Assembly (NCBI RefSeq): GCF_963676685.1
Contig: NC_092354.1
Coordinates: 14,886,746 to 14,950,745 of the forward strand
Length of the DNA stretch: 64,000 nucleotides
Direction of reading: 5' to 3'
From: Mytilus edulis
Lineage: Eukaryota; Mollusca; Bivalvia; Mytilida; Mytilidae
The notes under the pieces were generated by a model. That model saw only the letters and a list, made by a program, of their open reading frames with translations, did no database searches and was not told the origin of the DNA. The position numbers were made by a program, and so were the translations under genes. Below are positions 41,801 to 53,800 of this stretch, one piece after another. The stretch's first letter is position 1, and each line of letters opens with the position of its first letter.

Positions 41801-44800
41801 AAAAAAATGATAAAAACATAATTCTAGATTGACTTTGTGTTTTTATTTTTGTTGGTACATGTACAAACAATTTTCCCAACTTTAAAACGAAAACATCATC
41901 ACCAAAGAGGAGGTCATACTAACCTCCGAAATATTTAAACAAACCGAAATTATTACTTGATTAAGATCTTGTCGTCAATTAATGGCATTGATACTCTTAT
42001 TTTTGAAAACTTGATGTCTATTGCATACTTATATTCCTTTGTACGAGAGTATGCATATTAAGATGGACTCCATGGACTTTAATGTTAGCATGATTAATTT
42101 TACAGTCACTGACAGTTTTTCAGCTCTATGTGTACATTTTGAGAGAATCTTGCAATACTGTATATTCTGATATTCAGAACTTATTGTGAGGTTTTTATTA
42201 ATACAACTGAAAGCTGTATCTCGTTTTCATTTCTGATACATATTTATGAGCTGAAGACCAGTGCCGAATTTTTCTCACTGCATTGAAGACCCATAGGTGA
42301 CCTTCGGCCGTTGTCTGCTCTTTGATTGGGTTGTTGTCTCTTTGTCAAATTCCCAGTTTCCACTTCCCATTTTATATCATGTATGCTGATTTTTCTTAAA
42401 TTACAATATTCAATCATGCAATTTTGTCCATTATTGAAAATACGATAAGCAACAAGTGAAACTGCGAGCTACTGCTCACTGATGATACCCCCGCCGCAAG
42501 TGGATAATATTAATAGTGTAAAAATATGCAAGTGTTCAGTAAACAGGAAGTTGTCGAGTGATGAATCTGAAAATGCATCACACGGTATAGCTGACTTATA
42601 AAAATCCTGAAACCAAATTTCAGAAATCCTTGTATTGTAGTTCCTGAGAAAAATGTGACGAAAATTTTCAACTTGGCTATCATGTGTAAAATCATACAAG
42701 TGTTCGGTAAACAGGAAGTTGTCGAGTGATGAATCTGAAAACGCATCACACGGTATAGCTGACTTATATAAATCTTGAAACCAAATTTCAGAAAACCTTG
42801 TATTGTAGTTCCTGAGAAAAATGTGACAAAAATTTTCAACTTGGCTATCATGTGTAAAATCAGACAAGTGTTCGGTAAACAGGAAGTTGTCAAGTGATGA
42901 ATCTGAAAACGCATCACAAAGTATGGCTGACATATATAAATGTTGATACCAAATTACAGAAAGGGTGGATGTGTAGTTCCTGAGAAAAATGTGACGAAAG
43001 TTTCATGGGACGGACTGACTGATGGACTGATGGACGGACGGACTGACGGACGGACTGACAGACAGAGGTAAAACAGTATACCCCCCCTTTTTTAAAGCGG
43101 GGGTATAAAAATAAATGCACAAAAAATTTAACATTGTTATATATGTAAAAGACTTTTTTTTAAATTCAAAACAGTTGCCTACACTGTTAATTTCCTTGTT
43201 TGATTTCATATTTTTAAAGCCTTTATAGCTAGCTAGATGGTATGCCGGGGCGGATCCAGCCATTTTAAAAAGGGGGGTTCCCAACCCAAGACAAAGGGGA
43301 TGATCCTATATTCATTTGATTTGTTTTATTGTCTCATACAAGAATATATATGGTTTGACGGTGGGGATCAGGGATCCTGAAATTTTTTCACCTAACCACT
43401 GGATGACAGGGGATCTCATTTTATTGTTCTATACAAGAATATATAAATATGGTTTAGGGGTGGGGATCTTGACCGTTTACAAGTTTTCAAACTAGAGGGG
43501 GTGGGACTTCACTTTTATTTTATTTCATTATTAATTTGATTGTCCCCGACAAGAATATATATGGTTTAGGGGTGGGGATCTGGATCGTTCACAAGATAAT
43601 AGCACATTCTCAAATTGAACAGAGTGGTGAAACCCCCAAAGACCTCCTTTTAATTTCATTTGATTTGTTTTATCGTCCCATTCAAGAATATATATGGTTT
43701 AGGGATGGGGATCTGGACCGTTTACAAGATAATAGCATATTCTCAAATTGAAAGGGGTGGGGATTACCTCCCATGGACTCACCATCCCTTCTTTCTCCCC
43801 CCCCCCCCCCCCCCCGAAATACCTTTTAATAAGCCCCAATGCACAGATAGTTCAAAGTATTTTCCCTTGATTTACACTAAAGAATATACACTATACAGGT
43901 GTAATTTTTTTTTAAAAAGATAATACAACTGAAGACCACCCTGACCACAGTGGTGGATCCAGAATTTTTCATAAGTGGGGTCCACCGACTGCCTAAGAGG
44001 GGCCTGCTCCTGCCATGACTCAGTGATTCCATATATAATCAACCAATTCTTTTCCCAAACAGGGGGCCCTGAACTCCTGATCCCCCCTTTTTTTCCTCAT
44101 TTCAATCACCCTGATATAAATTTAGTTTTATCACTTACAATAGGAATGGTTTGAATTCCCCAATAATTCTTATATACCATTAATATCAACATATTTCATT
44201 TTTGATAAATGAAAGGCAAAAGTTTTCTATGGGTAGAAATGGATAGTGGGAAGCTTTCAGATTCACACCGGTGGCTGTGTTCAAAGTGCTGGGTTTTTAT
44301 TACCCTCGTTGTTTGCGGACTAACTATTTAGGCCAGTGGTGGATAATAGTGTGCGTGCATTAATCTTCTATACCTTCTTAATCAATATATTCAAATACTG
44401 ACGGCAAGTGTGTGTTGTAATGATGTATCAATGTCTTTTTGAAAATCACCGTGCTATTTACATGTGGGATCGAGAATGCAGGGGAAGGAAACTTGTCAAT
44501 TATGTTTATTTCTAAGCCAAAATAAAATGAGCCGCCGTAAAATTAACCTTGGGTAATAACAGTGCATGTAAGGCTCGTCTCGGAGGGGTGCCTTTTTTTC
44601 TGTCTTCTTTTTTTAGTTATATTTTTAATAACTTACACTTTTTTCCATTATTCTCTTTCTTTCACTATTCTTTATTCCTTTTTTTTTTCTTTGTCCTTTG
44701 TTCTCTATTATGTTAATTCACATCCATACCCTCTTATGTGTATGTGGACTTACTGTAGTTTATTTTTTAGTTCTGGCAGAGATATTAGATACAATATATA

Positions 44801-47800
44801 TGTCTCTGGTTCTGGTATTATACGATAAGTCAATTTCTTTTTCATGCAGTGTCATGAAATATAATGGTTTTATGCATATCAGCCAAGATTGTGCGCAACA
44901 TTTTAATAAACAATTCAACACTATATACACGTTTAATGTGAATTTTATTAAAATCGATGAAGAACATGAATTTGGCAGCTAGTGCCCCTTAAACAGGTAA
45001 AGTTCAATTAACAAATTCTGATCTACTGGCATTCAACACCAAATTACTTACTTGCTGTATATTGATAAATGTGATTGTATATTGTCAATGCCTCAACATC
45101 GAGAATACGTCATGTGAAGTGTTGGTCGCTACGTTTGATACGGGGTCAAAGGTTGCGGCTTCGAGACAGAGAAAAACATCCAGGTAAAAAGTGTAGAATT
45201 TTGTTTTTGAAAATTTGAGTTGTAAATTTTCCTGAAAAGTACTTAATTCCGTTCATCTAGTTGTAAATTTTCCTAAAATAAGTACTTATTTCCGTTCATC
45301 TATTATGGGTATAAACTAAACTGAACAAAAAAAGTATTAGTAAACAGACAGAAAGTCCGACGTTGAATTAATTATTTTACAATTAATTGTTTAAATATAT
45401 GAGAGAATGTTTTAGGCGAATTTTTATATGAGAGAATCTGGGAACAGTATATCTAACAATATATGTTCCTGAGAGAATGTTTTAGGCGAATTTTTATATG
45501 AGAGAATCTGGGAACAGTATATCTAACAATATATGTTCCTGAGAGAATGTTTTAGGCGAATTTTTATATGAGAGAATGTTTTAGGCGAATTTTCTTTAAT
45601 TACAGATAAATGTATTTTAGGTTCAGGAAATGATTTATTCTTCGGGTACGTCTAAACAACCGCTCAGGACCTCCTGAGTGCACTCAGGACATACAAAGTG
45701 CACTCAGGACCCATTACCGTAATCATATCTGCACACATGATGGATGTTTATATTCTTTATACGCTTCTTATTTTAGAGTTAAATTTTGGTAGAAGTTGAA
45801 ATCACAGGGGCGGATCCAGCCATTTTAAAAAGGGGGGGTCCTAACCCAGGGCAAAAAAAGGGGGGTTCAACTACATGTCCCCATTCAAATGCATTGATCG
45901 GCCAAAAAAAGGGGGGGTTCCAACCCCCCCCGGAACCCCCTCCCCCCTCTGGATCCGCGTTGAATCGAACTTAGATAGATATGTTAATTCTTATAAAATA
46001 ATGAGGGCACGTGTCACTGATTACACAACTACTGAGCCATGAATTATCCAATCAACAAAATTGATTGGATTATCTTTATTGTTTTTTAGGAATTGTATTG
46101 TTTAGTTCAGTTTTACCTTTAACATGAATTTGCATATAGAAAAAATAAAATATATATCTCATTCGATGTGCTTTTTCAGTTTATATTTCATGATGACGGG
46201 TAAATTAATTTGTTGTGTTTTGCAGTTCACGAATAAAGAAAATTATTTTATAGTTTTTTTTCTGTAACAAGTTCGATTTTTGTTTTTCAGTGTGATTCTT
46301 TTCTCTCTCTCTATCTAAATCAAGTTTTTAAACAAACACAATGTTGACTGAATATCAAATTTTATTACATTTGTATATCTTTATTCTCAACAAACCATTA
46401 TACAAGAGAAGACAATTATGTACAATATTCAGTTTAACCTTAACGGAAATCTGTGCACGAAGACTTAGTCGTGGTTTGAACAGATTTCGTGTCAATAAAC
46501 TGTCTTCGAAATAGTCTTTCTTTGTTAATGTTTGTGTCATTTTGGTCTTTTGTGGATAGTTGTCTCATTAGCAATCATACCACATCTTCTTTTTTATAAT
46601 TTCTCGCTACTACAATCTAACTTACATATTTTTTTAGAAATAATTATACCCAAAATATCATAATTTTAAAAAAACGGAGACGAAAACGGAGACAAGTTCA
46701 TTTTCAGAATTTATTTTCGCATTGAAATTCGTTTCAGGCTTGTGAAACTGGACAAAACGACTTTAATTAGAGAAAAAAAACTTAATAAAAACGGATTTCT
46801 TAAAATATTCGTATAACTCAAAAATAAAATTCCTGGACAAGTTCGATAAAAATGAGAAATAACATCTAACTACATGTATATGAGTTTGATTGTTTGAAAA
46901 GTACGGCTTTTACCGTTTAGAACGGATTCCATATACAAAACTTTAATTAATATAAATTCTTTTAAAGTATGAACATTTATTTCCCTTTTCAAACTCGTGC
47001 AAAGAATTAATTACTGGTCCAGGACATGATAATAAAATTAAGAATAAAACTTAAAAATTTATGGAACGAAATCTTAATAAAAGACGAAAATCTTAAAACA
47101 TCGTGATATTCATTCTAGACGTCACAATATTACTTCCCGCATGGTCACACTGTACTAACAACATAATGTATAAAACAACAATAAAGATAATCCAATTAAT
47201 TTTGTTGATTGGATAATTCATGGCTCAGTAGTTGTGTAATCAGTGACACGTGCCCTTATTATTTTCTAAGAATTACAAATGTAACATATCTATCTAAGTT
47301 CGATTTCAAATTCTACCAAATTTAACTCTAAAATAAGAAGCGTATAAAGAATATATGCATCCATCCTGTGTGCGATGACTATAAAGGGTCCTGAGTGCAC
47401 TTCGTATGTCATGAGTGCAATCAGGAGGTCCTTCAAGCGGTGTTTAGACGTACCGTTATTCTTCTGGAAGCTTCAATTTTTTTTTGTTATCAATAACTTT
47501 TACACAAGGAGACATTTTTGTTTTTTGACAGCATGAACCCCAGTTAATGAGCAAACACAAATTAAGAACGAAAATCGTTTACAATTAAATTTTATAGAAG
47601 GAAAAAGGGGGGGGGGGGGGGGGGGTAATAAACAAATTTTATTTACGCTCACATACTTCTAAACAGATTTGCATATGTAAGCTCTCTATAGATAATGTTA
47701 AATTATTTCAGGAGTTTTGAAAAAAAGAATATATACTGTTTAATTTCGACTAAAATAGAGATTCTTTTTATAGATTTGGTACCTCAGTTTCGACTCAACA

Positions 47801-50800
47801 TTTCATTTTGAATTGTTAGATGGCAAACTCTTTAGGCGAATATTGTATCTGTTCTTTATTTAATTATGGTGATATTGGCGATAATATTCATTATAACAAG
47901 GCCTTGTACAAATCCTTGATTATAGAATGTTTGGCAATTGAAAAAGACGAAAGTAGACAAACCCTAATTATGCAGGGTTTCACAAGTTGATCTCCAAGCG
48001 GCCCACATTTAACATATAATAAGATCTATATTTCTCAACGTTTTCAAAATGAAATAAATTGAATTGAAAATTTCCCAACTGTGAAAATTTGTTATTTCTA
48101 AACGTCTTTAATTATTATTTCGGAAAAAAAAAAATTTAGCATATTCATATATTTTCATAATTTTTTCCGAGGAAACCTTTTTTTTTGCAAAGTTTACTTC
48201 TATGTGTTTTTAACCATCACCAGCGACTTATTCTCTGCCATCACCAATTAGTCCTAATTATTAAAGATCAATTGACCAAATTCAAATGATGATTGGTATA
48301 TCGTATTGAATATGATCATCGGTCATCCGTGACGTATCCCAAATAACGACGCATGCCGATAGATAGATCATAGTTTATTAATTAGCGTCTCGCAATTTAA
48401 ATTTCATCAAGGGGACTTAATTAAACCAGTTACTATACAAATCTTGAAAAAACGATGTACATGTACTTTTTAATATTTTTTTAAAACAAATTACGAAAAC
48501 GTTTAGTGTAAAAATCACCGAATATAAATGTTTCTTTCTTGCAGGTTTTGGCATTTGTAAATAACATTAACGTTTTGGAATTCTAATGCAAAAGACAGTC
48601 GATTCAAACTGAAATAACTTATTTAAAGATGGTTTGATTTTTTCAGAGACACACATATATATATGTCTCAATACATGTATTATATGTCTCTGATTTTATC
48701 AAAACAAAAATAACAAAATTATAAAATATGTTAGTTATCGAATGTATACCCTGAACTCTTACTATTATATATATGTCCTAAGTTACTTAATGTCCTGTGT
48801 GCAACCAGGAGATCCTGAACGGTTTTTAAACGTACCATTATTTTATATGCATATATTCAAAGCTGTTCTTAATTATATGCATACTAGGTATCAGTGGCGG
48901 ATCCAGGGGGAGGGTTTCGGGGGTTGGAACCTCCCCTTTTTTTGAACGATCAATGCATTTGAATGGGGACATATGGTTGGAACCACCCCCTCCCCCTTTT
49001 GTCCTGGGTTGAGACCCCCCTCCTTTTCAAATGGCTGGCTCCGCCGCAGAGGTATATTTATATATATATGTGTGTACCAGCCCCCCTCCTAAATCTTTGG
49101 AAACAAATGGTAGATTATATAGGGAATCACGGAAGCATGACTGGACGTGAACACTCTAAGGCAGTCAATGAGTCCACACTTATGAAAATTTCTGGATCAA
49201 CCATTGCTTAGTTCTAGTTATCTTAGGTCCTAGTGTGAAATAATGCCAATAGGTCTTTTAAAACACATCTTTATTCATACATGTATATATACGTTTTCTC
49301 ACGGATTTGTTCATGCAATATTGGAATTATGTTTACTCAATGCGCAATTACTGAAGTTTATATTTGCTACTTTTCTTCTTAATTTCATATAATTTTTTTT
49401 TCGATTTTTTTTCTTCGAAAAATTAGTGGTGTTGAAATAGGGAATGGACACAGATACCTTATCACATTTAACCAAAGAAATGTTGTATAATGTCATCAAT
49501 CTGTATTACACGTAGACAGGATGTTCTCTAGAAAACTATACGTTATACACACCCGAGAATACACGCACTGTCGAAATGGAAAATTACTGTATGTTATAGT
49601 TACCTGTAATCAGCTTTGCAACACCATGTCATGACAGTTCAAAAAGATTTTCTTCAAATCAAAATGGAATATTCATTTTTTCTGTAAAATTTAAAACTTT
49701 AAAAAGTAGACTTTGACAAAATTATGAAAAAGAAAGAATTGAACAATTTAAAATCGTATTTTAACAAAGATTTAGATATAATTTTACAACGATCCTTAAA
49801 AAATAACCAAACAAACGTTGAATCAAACGATATGAACCTACGCAGTTTTATATTAAAATACTGACACACACCAGTTTGCCATCTCAGTATGCAAGGCAAG
49901 GGTGCTTGGTGAGGTGCTGGAACTTGATGTACATGTATCATTAAGTTAATACAGTTCTGTTAGGATTGACTGCCTTTTTACAGAGACTTTCTATTCTTAC
50001 TGTTATCAGTTAGTATAGACGGTTCCTGGCTTAGAATGATTCTCTGCTCAGCAAATGGTGCGTAATTAGCATTTGAATCAAATTTGTTGTAGAAGTAAAA
50101 AACACAAATTAATGTATTTGACAACTTTATTCAGGGGCACAGTCTATATTATCCGGCGTAAATAACTTCGAGATTTATGTGGAAGTTTACTCTGCTGCTC
50201 GATCTATGCTAATCGATGTTCCAGTATATTTCATATTTATATTTATTCGTGAGGCTTCGTAATCGTTTATATTCACTAAAAGCACAGTCGCCTAAATATT
50301 TTATATGGCGAAAAAATTGCGAAAATTGGGGGAAATAATATATTTTTAGTAGCATTATTATTTTAAAATCTTAAGAGGTTGCTTGCAAATTTAACTCTAA
50401 AATGAGAAGTGTATGACGATCTATAACGAATATATACATCCACCATGTGTGCAGATACGACGGCGACTATATAGGGTCTGCCATGAGTGCACTTTGTATG
50501 TCCTGCATGTGTGCACCCAGGAGGTCCTCCTGAGCGGTGTTTAGACGTACCGGGAAAATCTTATCTGATTCAGGATCAATTCATCGGTTACACTCCCCTG
50601 TCACCAGTGATTCTTTTTTGCTGACATTCTGAAAAAGTATTGTGTAGTCCCTGTGTAAGTGTTGACTCTCAACTTGCACATGTGATTTTTTAACACTCCC
50701 CGGACTTCTGCAAAAAACAATTATTCAGTTCACTGATTTAGATGGAAGGTAAACGAACAGAAAGTCACAGGACATTCCGACAAAAAGTCACAGGACAAAA

Positions 50801-53800
50801 AGTCAAACACATGTCAAACTCAGGCATAAAGTAACAAAGTTGATAGGACAAAAAGTCACAAACAATTTGTTGACAATTGATTGAATATAAATGAAAAAAG
50901 ATTTTGAAATATCTTCTTTTTATTACATATATTCATTTTTAATTTTAGGAAATTGTTCATAATATAAAAAAGAAGATGTGGTATGATTGCCAATGAGACA
51001 ACTGTCCACAAGAGACCAAAATGACACAGACATTAACAACCATAGGTCACCAAACAGCCTTCAACAATGAGCAAAGCCCGAGGTAAAGCCCATACCGCAT
51101 AGTCAGCTGTAAAAGGCAATCATACTATATCTTTTTTTTATATTTACATGTTAAAAAATGCGTGCAAATGTAATCAAAAGCTGCACACAAACGTAATGAT
51201 TTTTGTGTGCAAATGTAATGGTAATGTGCGCAAACCTAATGCACTGATTTATTTGTTTTTAATAAATTTTAATTTAAAAGTTGCTACATCATGTTCATGT
51301 ATAAAACTTCAAGAAAAATACAAAAAGAGTGTTTTCTTGTTCAAAGAAAAATAATCTCAAAACTAAATTGTGACTTTTTGTCCTGTGACAGTGTGTGACT
51401 TTTTGACTGTGACTTTCTGTCCTGCATTCAGATTGAATAGGGGAGTTTGGTTGACCCTGCCTCCCTCTATCTGAGACTACTATCTCAGTGATGAGCTTTG
51501 TGTTTCATGTACAAATGTATTGTGCTTTAATTTATGTACAAAAAAATTGAAAAACAGATATGTTACACATAAGCAAACGACAATCACTGAATTATCGGAT
51601 CCTGACTTGGAACAGGCACAACCATAACAAATTGGCAGGGTATAAGGAACTTTGAAAATATTTAGTTTTTGTGGTTTGGTCTATTTTCCGGATACTGTAA
51701 GCAATAAGGCCCCTTTATTTAGTGAATGAAATAATTGTAAGATGCACTTAGCTGTCTGTCATATTTTATATGAACTTGACCACATTTTCATGCATGGTTC
51801 ATTGGTCAATGAAACACTGCATTGTTTTGTCAGTTTATCATATGTTTAAAGTTACAGGTAGATTATATTTGGTAGATATGAAACAATTGTAAGGTGTGCA
51901 TGTCTGAATGGCAGATTCATATATAAACCATGACCGCATTTTATTGTTCTTTGGTCAATGATAAGTTTTCTTGGTTTTGTCATTTTATCAGGCCACATTT
52001 AAAAGAATGTCTGTTTCCCCTCCCCCGGGTCTACCCTTTGTAAACAGACCAGGAAGGCAGGTTTTTTTTAGCTCACCTGACCTGAAAGGTCAAGTGAGCT
52101 TTTCTCATCACTTGGCGTTCGTCGTCTGTCGTCCTGCGTCCGTCGTCCGTAAACTTTTACAAAAATCTTCTCCTCTGAAACTACTTGACCAAATTCTTCC
52201 AAACTTGACCACAATCATCCTTGGGGTATCTAGTTTAAAAAATGTGTGGCGTGACCTGTCAAACCAACCAAGATGGCCGCCATGGCTAAAAATAGAACAT
52301 AGGGGTGAAATGCAGTTTTTGGCTTATAACTCAAAAACCAAAGCATTTAGAGCAAATCTGACATGGGGTAAAATTGTTGATCAGGTCAAGATCTATCTGC
52401 CCTGAAATTTTCAGACGAATCGGACAACCTGTTGATGGGTTGCTGCCTGTGAAATGGTTATTTTAAGAAAATTTTGCAGTTTTTGGTTATTATCTTGAAT
52501 ACTATTATAGATAGAGATAAACTGTAAAAGCAATAATGTTCAGCAAAGTAAGACCTACAAATAAGTCAACATGACCAAAATTGTCAGTCGACCCCTTAAG
52601 GAGTTATTGCCCTTTATAGTCAATTTTTAACAACTTTTCATCATTTTTTGTAACTTTTTTAAAAATCTTCTTCTCTGAAACTACTTTGCCAAATTTAACC
52701 AAACTTGGCCACAATTATCATTGTGGTTTGTAGTTTAAAAAATGTGTCCGCTGACCCAGCCTACCAAACAAAATGGCCGACATGGCTAAAATTAGAACAT
52801 AGTGGTAAAATGCAGGTTTTGCTTTATATCTTTGAAACTAAGACATTAAGGGCAAATCTTTCAAGATTTAAATGTCCATCAGAATAAGATATATCCCCTC
52901 ACAAATTTTCAGTTGAATTGAACAACCTGTTGTTGGGTTGCTGCCCTAAAATTGGTGATTTTAAGGTAATTTTGCAGTTTTTGGTTATTATCTTGAATAC
53001 TATTATAGATAGAGATAAACTGTAGACAGCAATAATGTTCAGCAAAGTAAGATCTACAAATAAGTCAGCATGATCAAAATTGTTAGAGGACCCCTTAAGG
53101 AGTTATTGCCCTTTATAGTCAATATTGAACAACTTTCGTCATTTTTGTAACTTGTATAAAAATCATTTCTAAAACTACTTGGCCAAATTTAACCAAACTT
53201 GGCCACAATCATAATACTAGGGTATCTATTTAAAAAAAAAGTGTCTAATGACCCCGCCTACCAACGAAGATGGCTGACATCAGTAAACACATTAACAGGT
53301 GAGCGACACAGGCTCTTGAGAGCCTCTATTTTTTTTTAACTGGATGTGATTGTCATAGCATGGTCACATGAATGGTTTGACTTGTCCAGTTCAGGCCACT
53401 TATCAGTTGTTTGTGCTCAATTTGAGTGTATTTATTTAGATTATCAATCCTTCTGCTTTCAAGCACTTTCCAAAAATGGAAACAAATTATTTTCAGGAAA
53501 AAAATAATTTCGATTTTTTTGTGGAAAATAATTTGTTGACCCGGACGCTTATTTTTGACCCGTGTGGGGGGAGGGGAAACAAACATATTTTTAATTTTGG
53601 CCTTAGATTTTTTAAGCATAGGTCTACTTGTTGTATGGAATGACTACAAGGTATCAAATAAAAAAATATGTCTGCCTGCCAAGGTTAATTTTACTGTGAC
53701 CTCATATTCATAGAATAATGATAATATTCATGATATTGAACAGCAAGAATGATGAGTAAGTTGATGTTATATACAAATAAGACAAAATTTTCAGTTGCCT

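Noticed and set aside
44562..44982. Hydrophobic open frames that could be membrane proteins
   Set aside because: T-rich DNA gives Phe/Leu/Ile-rich translations by chance; no splice signals or conserved motifs.
47605..47626. Long G run (also G at 26321, C at 27540, 35977 and 43799)
   Set aside because: Homopolymers attached to repeat ends; the length is likely to be unreliable in an assembly, so no meaning is attached.
51971..52405. 144-codon open frame
   Set aside because: Spans the junction of two repeats; the sequence continues the GAGGCTCT element and is not conserved in the other copy.
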